DNA of 64,000 nucleotides from Pontibacter sp. G13 (lineage in GTDB: Bacteria > Bacteroidota > Bacteroidia > J057). This document shows, one piece after another, positions 50,917 to 59,538 of this stretch (the first letter of the stretch is position 1; each line of letters opens with the position of its first letter). The notes beneath the pieces were generated by a model that ran no database searches, was not told the DNA's origin, and saw only the letters and a program-made list of their open reading frames with translations. The stretch spans positions 1,483,576-1,547,575 of the forward strand of contig NZ_CP134696.1 in assembly GCF_031851795.1 (NCBI RefSeq), written 5' to 3'. A program made the translations under genes and the position numbers.

Positions 50917-52404
50917 ATGCAAGTATGTTGGCTCAAACGAGACCTTAGGCTTCACGATCACGCTCCCATTGCTTCCTGCATCGAGTCAGGAGAACCCACG
51001 CTCCTGCTCTACGTGTTCGAGCCCATGCTCCTGCACGATCCTCATACTTCCGAGCGCCATCTCCAATTCATCTGGCAATCCCTTCAAGACCTCCAATCCC
51101 AGCTCGCTCCCTACGGGACCGAAGTGCTCATCGTGCACGGGGAGATCATCGAGGTGTTGGAAACGCTACACCGATTCAAGGGAATTTCCCAACTGGTATC
51201 GCATGAAGAGACGGGCATCAACGCGACGTTTCTGCGGGATCTCGAAGTGGCCAACTGGTGCAAAATTCAGCAAATCCCCTGGAAGGAATATCCCACCAAT
51301 GCGGTCATCCGGGGGCTGAAAAATCGGACAGGATGGAATGCCGCTTGGGCGGATACCATGAATGCGGAAACACTGTCTTTTCTGCCACAACCTGAAAGCT
51401 TTCTGAACTTGACCGAGATTGGATCAATTGCCCAAAGACTCAATCTGTTTGAGCCAGACTTTCGGGAAGATGTGGCACTATTTCAGCGAGGCGGTGAACG
51501 CCATGCTTGGAAGGTATTGGTGGACTTTCTGGAGAATCGAGTTCCTCTGTACCAAAAGAGCATTTCCAAACCTCAGGAGAGCCAATTGGGTTGTAGTCGG
51601 TTGTCGCCGTATTTGGCTTGGGGAAATTTGTCCATCCGTCAGGTATACCATCACACAAGATGGACCAAGCACATCAGCCCGCATCAACGGGACTTAGCGG
51701 CCTTTGAATCTCGGCTGCATTGGCACTGCCATTTCATCCAGAAGTTCGAGATGGAATGCGAGATGGAGTTCCAATGTCTCAATCGTGGGTACCAATCCTT
51801 CAACGATGGCCAAAACATCCGGCCCGATTGGATTCGGGCATGGGAAATCGGGCAGACAGGTTTTCCGATGGTAGATGCCTGCATGCGGTCCCTGAATCGC
51901 ACCGGGTACCTCAACTTCCGGATGCGGTCCATGTTGGTGTCATTCTTCTGTCATCATCTCAATCAACCCTGGCAAGCGGCCGCTCACCATCTGGCTCGGC
52001 AATTCTTGGACTTCGAACCGGGTATCCACTATCCGCAGCTTCAGATGCAAGCTTCTACCACGGGCATTCACACCGTCAGGATCTACAATCCCGTCAAACA
52101 ATCTCAAGAGCACGATCCGGAGGGAACGTTTATCAGGAAATGGGTACCAGAACTGACCAAGTGTCCGGATGAATACCTCCACGAACCCTGGACCTATCCT
52201 CCCATGCTCCAGCAGATGGGCAACTTCAAGTTGGGGCGAGACTACCCGTTTCCCATCATCGACCTTCAGGCCCATAGCAAGGAGGCCAGAAGCCGGTTGT
52301 GGGAGATGCGCAATTGGCCCGAAGTCCAAGCAGACGCTCCCAGGATCTTGAATAAGCACACCATGCGCCAGCATCCATCTTCCTCCAGCTCATTTTCGGC
52401 ATGA
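50917..52404 (+). CDS. Cryptochrome/DNA photolyase family protein
   Basis: A 495-residue protein with an N-terminal antenna domain ([35 protein letters not shown]) and a C-terminal FAD domain ([101 protein letters not shown]). Photolyases repair UV dimers with blue light. In the block where Escherichia coli photolyase has ...WQW..., this protein reads [11 protein letters not shown], so the FAD-proximal tryptophan of the electron-transfer chain appears replaced. The stop overlaps the next gene as ATGA. Confidence 0.88.
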   Translation: MQVCWLKRDLRLHDHAPIASCIESGEPTLLLYVFEPMLLHDPHTSERHLQFIWQSLQDLQSQLAPYGTEVLIVHGEIIEVLETLHRFKGISQLVSHEETGINATFLRDLEVANWCKIQQIPWKEYPTNAVIRGLKNRTGWNAAWADTMNAETLSFLPQPESFLNLTEIGSIAQRLNLFEPDFREDVALFQRGGERHAWKVLVDFLENRVPLYQKSISKPQESQLGCSRLSPYLAWGNLSIRQVYHHTRWTKHISPHQRDLAAFESRLHWHCHFIQKFEMECEMEFQCLNRGYQSFNDGQNIRPDWIRAWEIGQTGFPMVDACMRSLNRTGYLNFRMRSMLVSFFCHHLNQPWQAAAHHLARQFLDFEPGIHYPQLQMQASTTGIHTVRIYNPVKQSQEHDPEGTFIRKWVPELTKCPDEYLHEPWTYPPMLQQMGNFKLGRDYPFPIIDLQAHSKEARSRLWEMRNWPEVQADAPRILNKHTMRQHPSSSSSFSA

Positions 52405-52547
52405 AAAAAACCCACCTTCCCACCAAAATCTGTGCGACTTGCGGTAGACCATTCGCTTGGCGCAAAAAATGGAAATCCTGCTGGGAGGAAGTCAAATATT
52501 GTAGTCACGCATGCAGAACCCGACGAAATTCCGCGAAATCCGCCTAA
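52401..52547 (+). CDS. DUF2256 small zinc-ribbon protein
   Basis: A 48-residue protein, [18 protein letters not shown] then [20 protein letters not shown], ending RRNSAKSA. CxxC and CSHAC pairs plus the RPFAWRKKW core are the DUF2256 signature, a family that co-occurs with photolyase genes. It probably binds zinc. Its ATG overlaps the photolyase stop by four bases, and its last 37 bases overlap the following gene in another frame, a strong sign of one tightly coupled operon. Confidence 0.85.
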   Translation: MKKTHLPTKICATCGRPFAWRKKWKSCWEEVKYCSHACRTRRNSAKSA

Positions 52548-54061
52548 TCCTCGGAGACCAGCTCAATGATCGGCACAGCTGGTTTGCTCTGATAGATCCT
52601 GAAATTTGCTATGTCTTGATGGAGATTCGCCCGGAAAGCGAATATGTCACCCACCACATCCAGAAAGTCGTGGGGATTTTTTGGGCGATGCGAAATTTTG
52701 CGAAACGATTGAGGAAAAAGGGCCATAAGGTGCGCTACTATCAGATTTCCGATCCTGACAATCTGCATGGATTCGCGGAGAATCTGCATGAAATGGTCAA
52801 ACAGACGGGAGCCATCAAGCTGGCTTATCAGGAACCGGATGAGTATCGGCTCGACCAATTATTGGCACAAAGTCTCCCACAAGATGGACTGGAGGTGGAG
52901 CAAGTATCCTCCGAGCATTTTCTTTCGGAGCGTGGAGAATTGGAAGCCTTTTTCGCTGGAAAGAAGCAATATCTCATGGAGTTTTTCTATCGAGATATGC
53001 GGAAGAAATACCAGATCCTCATGGAGGGCAATCAGCCTGTCACGGGGAAATGGAACTACGATCACGAAAACCGCAAGAAGCTCCCCAAAGGTGTAGAGGT
53101 TCCTCCTCCGATAGCGTTTTCGCATGACGTATCCTCCCTCCTGCACGAAATCGAGGAATCCGGCATTCAGACCATTGGCACGATCGAGCAGACACGTCAT
53201 ATCCTCCCGGCCAATCGGGAAGAGGCCTGGGAAGTGTTCCAGTACTTCATGGAGCATTTGCTGCCAAATTTCGGGAAATATCAGGATGCATTGACGGAGC
53301 AGTCATGGTCCGTTTTTCACAGCAGGATCAGCTTTGCCCTCAACCTCAAAATGCTCCATCCACTGGAGATCATCCGAGCAGTGGAAGCTCGGTGGCTGGA
53401 AACCTCCGAATTAGCATCTCTCCCCGCGGTCGAGGGATTTATCCGACAGATTTTGGGATGGCGGGAATTTGTCCGAGGCATCTACTGGGCCAAGATGCCA
53501 GCATATCGGACCCTGAATTTCTTTGATGCGAAGCGTGATCTGCCCGGCTACTTCTGGAATGGGCAAACCCGGATGAGGTGCATGAGTCGGGCGATCGGGC
53601 AATCCCTTCAACACGGCTATGCGCATCACATTCAGCGATTGATGGTTACGGGCAATTTCTGCGCACTGGCCGGAATCGACCCTGCACAGGTGGATGCGTG
53701 GTATCTGGGCATCTATGTGGATGCCTTCGAATGGGTGGAAATCACCAATACCCGAGGGATGAGCCAATACGCCGATGGCGGCATCATCGGTTCCAAACCC
53801 TACGTTTCGTCGGCCAGCTATCTCCACAAAATGGGCGATCATTGCAAATCCTGTGAATACTCCCACAAAGAAAAAACAGGTCCCAACGCCTGCCCATTCA
53901 ATAGCCTCTATTGGCACTTTCTGGACAGAAATCGGGACCTACTCGGGAAAAATCCCCGCATGACCATGATGTATCGGCTCTGGGACAAGATGGAATCGCC
54001 CAATCAGCAAGCCCTTCTGGAAAAGGCGGAAGACGTCCTTGCGCATCTGGAAGAGCTTTGA
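52511..54061 (+). CDS. Iron-sulfur bacterial cryptochrome/photolyase (PhrB/CryPro type)
   Basis: A 516-residue protein of the photolyase-related COG3046 type. The antenna part begins [17 protein letters not shown], and the FAD part includes [56 protein letters not shown] and SLYWHFL. Cys357, Cys445, Cys448 and Cys461 have spacings of 88, 3 and 13, identical to the four 4Fe-4S ligands of Agrobacterium PhrB (350, 438, 441, 454), a (6-4) photolyase. So this is probably a (6-4) photolyase with an iron-sulfur cluster. It overlaps the DUF2256 gene and ends the cluster. Confidence 0.92.
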   Translation: MQNPTKFREIRLILGDQLNDRHSWFALIDPEICYVLMEIRPESEYVTHHIQKVVGIFWAMRNFAKRLRKKGHKVRYYQISDPDNLHGFAENLHEMVKQTGAIKLAYQEPDEYRLDQLLAQSLPQDGLEVEQVSSEHFLSERGELEAFFAGKKQYLMEFFYRDMRKKYQILMEGNQPVTGKWNYDHENRKKLPKGVEVPPPIAFSHDVSSLLHEIEESGIQTIGTIEQTRHILPANREEAWEVFQYFMEHLLPNFGKYQDALTEQSWSVFHSRISFALNLKMLHPLEIIRAVEARWLETSELASLPAVEGFIRQILGWREFVRGIYWAKMPAYRTLNFFDAKRDLPGYFWNGQTRMRCMSRAIGQSLQHGYAHHIQRLMVTGNFCALAGIDPAQVDAWYLGIYVDAFEWVEITNTRGMSQYADGGIIGSKPYVSSASYLHKMGDHCKSCEYSHKEKTGPNACPFNSLYWHFLDRNRDLLGKNPRMTMMYRLWDKMESPNQQALLEKAEDVLAHLEEL

Positions 54062-54076
54062 CAAGCCATCTCCTGC

Positions 54077-56476
54077 CTACTGAACTTGAATCGGCAATGC
54101 TTCCACATTTCGGTGGGAAACAAACTGCAAGAGGTACATGCCCGCGGAAATGCCATCGAGCGACCATTGGATGGACTCGTTGGGTCTGCCGGGCCAATCT
54201 ATCTGCTGGACGATGGCTCCCCGTACGTCTATCAGCATCAGGGTTCCTTCCTCGTATGGAGTCTCCACATTCAATAGATTGGTGGCTGGATTGGGCCAAG
54301 CTTGGAGGGTCGCTGCTTTTGTGGGCACATTCACCTCCATCCAATCAGTCCGGCTTTGCGTACCATCCAGATCCGTTTGCGTAATTCGATACCATCGAGC
54401 TTGGGGATCAGGCAATGCGTCCTCCCATTGATAAACTTGCAGGTCTCGAGATTCCCCTACAGCTTCCACACGTCCGATTGACCGAATGATTCCTTGGGCC
54501 TCCAAGCGCTCCACGTCAAAGTATGCATTGTTGGTTTCACGCCAAGTACCCCACTCCAGCAAGACTCGCCCATCCTGCCAATTTCCCTGAAAATCGGCCC
54601 ATTCCACGGGAGCGATCATTCCGGCAAAGGCCATGACTTGAATGGTTTCCTCATTGGGGCAAGTCATGCCTGTAGGGATCATTTCCACAGTAATGGCGGT
54701 ATCGCCATTGACTTCAAGGAGGAAAGAACTGGTATTGGCCTCGAGGAGGGTACCGGTTTCGGTATACCAATTGACCGAGTCTCCCGGGCTTCCTACACTC
54801 AACAAGGTATCAGAACCCAGAGAGATCGCCAGTACGGGGTCCAAGCCGGAGTTGGCCTTGGGATAAGATTGCACAAATACCGTATCAAATGCCTGGCCGC
54901 ACACATTGTGGATTTCGGCCACGATAAGATTCCCGGTATCGGTAGGCGCCCAAGAGAAGCTCTGCTGAACGAGAAAGCTCGAATTCACGCCAATCGCTTT
55001 CCACTGCACAGAATCGCCCTTCCAACTGCTGGTAAGCGGAATCGGTGCATCTTCGCAGCCACGGAGGGTATCGGCAGCTGGATTTACCCATTTGGGGGAG
55101 ACACAATCCACCCATTCCACCTCGGGCAAGGTATCGCGGCATCCCCAACCATCTTGGACAATGGAGCGGTATGTACCGGGCTGTGTCGCGGCAAACGAGG
55201 CGGTATTAGCTCCTACGGGAGTTTCATCCCATTGCCACTGGTACTGATAATCGCCTCCTACAGAAGCCTGCAGATTGAGTGGGGCCACGCCCTGATAGGC
55301 TACCTGTCCAGCGACATTCAGATTGGGCTGGAAGAGCTGGCAACTGTCTTGGACCAATTGCATGAACTGGGTCAGGTCCTGCATCATCTGGTCATGGGGA
55401 AACCCTTCGTGGGTGGTATTGTAGACGATTCTCCAACCATTGGCACCGATGGTCTGCATATTGGAACTGTTGAAGACTTCACCTGAATGGCCAAATCCCG
55501 TGAACGGCCCAAATGCGTAGGCTTGCAAGCCAAGACCGTATTCAAAACCGGGAGTCCCTGTAGGCCCTAGGCTTTTCATTTCGGTCCATTCCGCCGCTGA
55601 GAGGAAGCTTTCGGTCTGAATTGCCCGGACCCATTTCATCATATCCGGCAGTTTGGAAACCAACGGACCACTTCCGAATAGGACACTGGGCGGAACTTGC
55701 GTGACAAGATCAATCGTCCCGTTGTTGTCGATATCCGAGTAGGTTCCCATTTGGGCGCCACTCAGGATATTGGCGACGGGAAAATAGGTCTGGGTCATCC
55801 CCATAGGCATGAGGATCTGATTCAGGACATAGGTTTCGTAGGACATCATGGAGGCAGATTCGATGATCATCGCCGCCAAGACGAAATTGGTATTGGAGTA
55901 GAGGAACCCCATTCCGGGAGCAAATGCAGCCCCAAGGTCCACACCATATCCCACCAACTCCTCAGGGGTATAGACATAGCTGGGCCCATTATTGAAGAAA
56001 TCGTTGAAGAACAGAGAGCTTCCTACATAATCGGGAATTCCCGAAGTATGGGCGAGGAGTTGTCGGATGGTGATTTGATCTCCGTAGGCAATGGTTTGGA
56101 CCAGTGCAGGGTCCAACCAGACACCAAGGGTATCGTCCAAATCCAATGTGCCTTGCGATTGGAGTTTGACCAAGCTTGCGGCGATGATGGATTTGGAAAG
56201 GCTTCCAATCCGGAAAATCATATCCTCGTCCGCAACGATTCCTGACCCTGCAAACGCATGGCCCGAGGCTCCTTGCCAGCGCCATTGGTCGGGGGATTCG
56301 ATCATCATGATTCCTCCAGCGGCCCCAGATGCAGTGAGGTGTTGCTGGAAAATGCCCAGCAGGGAATCCTGAAGGGGGAGCGGTGGCATCGGTAATCCTT
56401 GTCCAAAAGTAAAGGAACTAACAAAAAGTAAACTTCCTAGCAGACAGGAAATCAGAGTTGAGTTGTTAACATGCAT
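54077..56476 (-). CDS. Secreted serine hydrolase with T9SS tail, shorter paralogue
   Basis: A 799-residue exported enzyme. Signal peptide, then a serine beta-lactamase-type domain with S92-L-S-K95, YSN in FLYSNTNFVLAAM and GHSGE in place of KTG. S and K occupy the same residue numbers as in the protein at 16989-20516, and long stretches align, so the two are paralogues. Only about two of the Ig-like repeats remain (DSVQWKAIGV, DSVNWYTETGTLL). A second domain (LLEWGTWRETNNAYFDVERLEAQG) precedes the T9SS tail (LQAWPNPATNLLNVE...GMYLLQFVSHRNVEALPIQVQ). It converges with the photolyase operon, whose stop is 15 bases away. Confidence 0.9.
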   Translation of the reverse strand: MHVNNSTLISCLLGSLLFVSSFTFGQGLPMPPLPLQDSLLGIFQQHLTASGAAGGIMMIESPDQWRWQGASGHAFAGSGIVADEDMIFRIGSLSKSIIAASLVKLQSQGTLDLDDTLGVWLDPALVQTIAYGDQITIRQLLAHTSGIPDYVGSSLFFNDFFNNGPSYVYTPEELVGYGVDLGAAFAPGMGFLYSNTNFVLAAMIIESASMMSYETYVLNQILMPMGMTQTYFPVANILSGAQMGTYSDIDNNGTIDLVTQVPPSVLFGSGPLVSKLPDMMKWVRAIQTESFLSAAEWTEMKSLGPTGTPGFEYGLGLQAYAFGPFTGFGHSGEVFNSSNMQTIGANGWRIVYNTTHEGFPHDQMMQDLTQFMQLVQDSCQLFQPNLNVAGQVAYQGVAPLNLQASVGGDYQYQWQWDETPVGANTASFAATQPGTYRSIVQDGWGCRDTLPEVEWVDCVSPKWVNPAADTLRGCEDAPIPLTSSWKGDSVQWKAIGVNSSFLVQQSFSWAPTDTGNLIVAEIHNVCGQAFDTVFVQSYPKANSGLDPVLAISLGSDTLLSVGSPGDSVNWYTETGTLLEANTSSFLLEVNGDTAITVEMIPTGMTCPNEETIQVMAFAGMIAPVEWADFQGNWQDGRVLLEWGTWRETNNAYFDVERLEAQGIIRSIGRVEAVGESRDLQVYQWEDALPDPQARWYRITQTDLDGTQSRTDWMEVNVPTKAATLQAWPNPATNLLNVETPYEEGTLMLIDVRGAIVQQIDWPGRPNESIQWSLDGISAGMYLLQFVSHRNVEALPIQVQ

Positions 56477-56877
56477 GAGTACACTAGATAGAAGCAGGGT
56501 GAATCATCACGCGAGTAATGAGTCCTATCGAGCAAGTAGATGGACGCTAGATGAGCAATTATTTGTCCTACTACTTATTCACGCATTCAAACCAAAAGAC
56601 TAAATAGATGTTTAAACAATGATCAAAAAAACAGCTTTTCTTGATGTATGGCTAAACAAATATTCGTGATTGTTCAAATTTATTTAAAATGGTACAATAA
56701 AACGACCCACATTCAAATCTTTTTGACAATAATTTATCATTACGAGATTGCACAAAATGCGAATTACCTGACAGCCAGCAAGCTGAAATACCCAAACACC
56801 AAAAAACAGGCCCACGGGCCTGCTCCTAGATGCTGGTAAAATAGTCGAATCTCTATATCGTATTTGCCTGAATCTTC
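56477..56877. other. AT-rich intergenic region
   Basis: 401 bases between two minus-strand genes, with no supported coding sequence. The right third carries the terminator of the upstream gene at 56801-56822. The rest is AT-rich and should contain the promoter of the serine hydrolase gene; no clear consensus was found. Confidence 0.5.
56801..56822 (-). terminator. Rho-independent terminator of the T9SS cargo gene
   Basis: On the minus strand CAGGCC-CGTG-GGCCTG is followed by six T residues (56806-56801). It lies 55 bases after the stop codon at 56878. Confidence 0.85.
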
Positions 56878-57858
56878 CTAGTGGACCATGAGCTTGACGG
56901 TCTTGAAAGTTTCTCCTGTTTGTACCCGAATCAGGTACAAGCCAGCTTCCCAATCGCCAATTTCCCAGACTTTCAAGCCGCTCATATCAGGCTGAATCGT
57001 CTCGGACATGACTAGCTTTCCGGTTGGACTAAACACCTGAATATCGGCAGCTTGTGGGTTTCTCATTCTCAGGATCAACTCGTGGTCGGTGGGGTTAGGA
57101 TATACGTCAAAGTCCTGGATGGCGTCGCCCAGACTGGCTTCTACCACCTCTGAGTATGAAAATGCGCCGTCGATATCTACTTGCTTGACTCGATATGCCT
57201 GAAGACCGGAGACTGGCAGATGATCGACAAATTCGTAGGATTTTTGGGAAGCGCTATTCCCCGCACCATCGACAGAACCTATGGTCTGAAACTCTCCACG
57301 ACCAATTTTGCGCTCTACTTCGAAATGGTGGTTATTGGATTCGCTATGGGTAGACCAAGCGATTTGCACCGTGTATGCCTGAACATCGGCTTGAATGCCA
57401 GCCCATGTTACCGGAACCACCAACGAGCCCTGCACATCGCCACTTAGGACCGTGATGGAACCACAGCCCCCAATCTGGTCTGTCCAGGTTCCCAAGGTCA
57501 AATCTGGCGGATACGGATAGGAAGCGCTGGAATTGGAGTACAGCAAGGATTCGTAGTCGGGCGGATTGGGCGTAGCATCACCGTCGCCCAAGACTTCCCA
57601 GCGGCTATTGGCCGTACTCCATTGGATCAATGCCTCGAAGCCGGAACCAGCACCGCCCAATCCCCAATGCTCCCATAGATAGGAACCCGTCGAGGTTTTG
57701 TAGGAATATCGGGTAATGGCACCATCTACGACTGTGCCGTCTTGAACCAGCGACTCTGTGGCCCCTGAGTAGAAATTCGGACACAGGCGAGCATTGATTT
57801 GGCTGAATGCAGGCATCCCCGCAAACACCAGCAAGAGTGAGAGGATTTGAGTTTTCAT
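56878..57858 (-). CDS. Secreted protein with T9SS tail
   Basis: A 326-residue exported protein: signal peptide (ending MPAFSQ), an N-terminal domain with YSGATESLVQDGTVVDGAITRYSYKTSTGSYLWEHWG that I do not recognise, a fibronectin-like segment (VQIAWSTHSESNNHHFEVERKIGRGEFQTIGSVDGAGNS), and a type IX sorting domain (DFDVYPNPTDHELILRM...VFSPTGKLVMSETI...GLYLIRVQTGETFKTVKLMVH). The gene follows the two tail-collar genes on the same strand. The EVER...F.TIG block also occurs in the serine hydrolase downstream, a common pre-sorting module. Confidence 0.85.
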   Translation of the reverse strand: MKTQILSLLLVFAGMPAFSQINARLCPNFYSGATESLVQDGTVVDGAITRYSYKTSTGSYLWEHWGLGGAGSGFEALIQWSTANSRWEVLGDGDATPNPPDYESLLYSNSSASYPYPPDLTLGTWTDQIGGCGSITVLSGDVQGSLVVPVTWAGIQADVQAYTVQIAWSTHSESNNHHFEVERKIGRGEFQTIGSVDGAGNSASQKSYEFVDHLPVSGLQAYRVKQVDIDGAFSYSEVVEASLGDAIQDFDVYPNPTDHELILRMRNPQAADIQVFSPTGKLVMSETIQPDMSGLKVWEIGDWEAGLYLIRVQTGETFKTVKLMVH

Positions 57859-57880
57859 GGTGGTAAAGATTATAAAGACT

Positions 57881-57906
57881 TGGACTGCCTATTCAATGGC
57901 AGTCCA
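57881..57906 (-). terminator. Hairpin between tail-collar and T9SS cargo genes
   Basis: Perfect 9-bp stem TGGACTGCC/GGCAGTCCA with an eight-base loop, placed right after the stop of the collar gene at 57911. Downstream on the minus strand the sequence is T-rich but broken (AGTCTTTATAATCTTT). It may terminate or attenuate readthrough. Confidence 0.55.
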
Positions 57907-57910
57907 TTGA

Positions 57911-58432
57911 TTAGGATCTATTTGGAAAAATGCCGTCCAAGCAGATGATGAAGTTGATCACCAGACTGGGCTGCGAAATGTAGATAGGCTGATTGCCTCC
58001 TGTGTAGCCCAAAGCCACTTGGCTCATTTCGGTCAAGTTCTGGTCGTCCGTGCTGTACTCCTTGTCGAAAACCAAGGTGTTGGCGAGGACATTCCCAACC
58101 GGACTGGCGGAGTTGCCATTGGCTGGCGTAGCCTGAAGCGCATGGTTGTGGGCGGGGATATTTTGGACCAACAGTTGGATCTGCTCCCAGCCATAATAAT
58201 CTCCTACCTCTGGCGCCATAGCTCCTCCCTGATGCAGGGGAATTCTGCCTCGCAAATCGGGGAGACGAAAGTCTGTGACTCCATTCCCACCATATTGAGT
58301 ACCCAGAATGGCATATAGCGGGGGGAATTCCACGATATTTATGTATTGCCCTTGGCACAGAGCCCAACCCTCTGGTGCGAAGTTGGGCGCCCAAGGGCGA
58401 ATTTCACCTGTATAAGCGTTTGATATGGACAT
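57911..58432 (-). CDS. Phage tail-collar domain protein (microcystin-dependent-protein type)
   Basis: A 173-residue protein whose N-terminal half is a tail-collar domain: GEIRPWAPNFAPEGWALCQGQYINIVEFPPLYAILGTQYGGNGVTDFRLPDLRGRIPLHQG, followed by a loop region and the closing QPIYISQPSLVINFIICLDGIFPNRS. Such genes are widespread outside phages; MdpB is one example. No signal peptide is present. Its paralogue lies 42 bases upstream on the same strand (58475-59005). Confidence 0.9.
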   Translation of the reverse strand: MSISNAYTGEIRPWAPNFAPEGWALCQGQYINIVEFPPLYAILGTQYGGNGVTDFRLPDLRGRIPLHQGGAMAPEVGDYYGWEQIQLLVQNIPAHNHALQATPANGNSASPVGNVLANTLVFDKEYSTDDQNLTEMSQVALGYTGGNQPIYISQPSLVINFIICLDGIFPNRS

Positions 58433-58474
58433 GATAGCGGTGAGTTTGACCTTAGTTGAATGGGAAGAAATCGT

Positions 58475-59005
58475 CTAGCTCCTTGTAGGATAAATCCCTT
58501 GTAGACAAATGATGTAGGAAATCACCATGCTTGGCTGGGTAACAGGAAATCCTTTGCCCAATCCTGTACTCCCAATCGCTGATTCATTCATCTCCTTCAA
58601 GTTCGAATCATCCGTGCTGTACTCGCGGTCCAATCCGGTGGTGTTCGCCAATAGCGCATTCTCGGGTGCTGCGGTATCACCCGTGTTTGGCTGCGCTTGA
58701 AGCACATGGGTGTGGGCGGGAAGTTGATCCACAGTCAAAACCGTGAAATCTGATCCATATGCCTGTCCCAAATACCGGGTAGAAAGCCCTACCCCGGTTC
58801 CGCTTCCCACAGGAGCGCGACCTTGAAGATTGGGAAGGCCGAAAGTAGTGGTTCCATTGCCTCCATAGCTGTTGCTGAGGAGCGAAAACAAAGCTGGATT
58901 GTCTTGGATTGCCAAAATCTGGCCATTGCAAAGTGCCCATCCCTCGGGTGCATAATTCCCTCCGAACAATCGGATTTCTCCGATATATGCTTCTACTGCT
59001 GGCAT
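58475..59005 (-). CDS. Phage tail-collar domain protein, second copy
   Basis: A 176-residue paralogue of the preceding gene with the same layout: GEIRLFGGNYAPEGWALCNGQILAIQDNPALFSLLSNSYGGNGTTTFGLPNLQGRAPVGSG and the closing GFPVTQPSMVISYIICLQGIYPTRS. The cores are clearly related but the middle loops differ. A third member is not seen. No other phage structural gene lies nearby, so these are not remains of a full prophage. Confidence 0.9.
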   Translation of the reverse strand: MPAVEAYIGEIRLFGGNYAPEGWALCNGQILAIQDNPALFSLLSNSYGGNGTTTFGLPNLQGRAPVGSGTGVGLSTRYLGQAYGSDFTVLTVDQLPAHTHVLQAQPNTGDTAAPENALLANTTGLDREYSTDDSNLKEMNESAIGSTGLGKGFPVTQPSMVISYIICLQGIYPTRS

Positions 59006-59538
59006 AAATTGGGTTGATTGGTTTGTGTGATGGAAGAGATGATTGTGGGGCTTTGGAATAGCTCAAAGTTGGGCCTTACACTGCTCGAAATTCAACTCTG
59101 ATGATTCGAAATTTTTTCACGGAAAATAATCCATACCACTCCCCTACATGTTTGCCTGATAGGTTTTTTACATCAACGGCGAAAGGATTAGGAAAAATGA
59201 ACCCAACGAATTCGCAAAGAGACCGATAGCTCCCCTTGAGACACAAGCGACATTTCTCCGAATTTCCAGAATAATTACGTGGATGATCTTACCATTTCCC
59301 GATCCAAACCGCCTAACGGATTTAGCCTCTCAAGTTTTCATGATGAATTCCTTGGCCAAACGGATTCATCATTACACCTCATCCCTAGCTGCCAAACCTG
59401 ACAGTCATCAAGTAATGCGCAGGAGAATTGTCATGGGTAGCGGAGGAGTCTCTACGCTTTTAGGCTTAGGGAAATGGAGCCAAAACAAAAAGGCCCTACC
59501 AGATGGCAGGGCCTTTTATGAACAAAAGTGAAGTTATT
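59006..59538. other. Intergenic region before the tail-collar genes
   Basis: 533 bases with no convincing gene. An 82-codon open frame at 59283-59531 runs through the terminator hairpin and has no family resemblance, so it was left out. The right end carries the terminator of the dehydrogenase gene. Confidence 0.6.
59487..59517 (-). terminator. Terminator of the 2-oxoacid dehydrogenase gene
   Basis: A 10-bp stem AAAAGGCCCT/AGGGCCTTTT with a 10-base loop, 22 bases after the stop at 59539. On the minus strand the stem ends in a T tract, and the plus strand also ends in T residues, so it may work in both directions. Confidence 0.85.

Noticed and set aside
57911-59005. Prophage remnant
   Set aside because: Only tail-collar-domain genes are present; no integrase, terminase, capsid or portal gene lies nearby, and such collar genes are common outside phages.
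59283-59531. 82-codon plus-strand frame before the dehydrogenase gene
   Set aside because: It runs through the terminator hairpin of the opposite gene and resembles no family.
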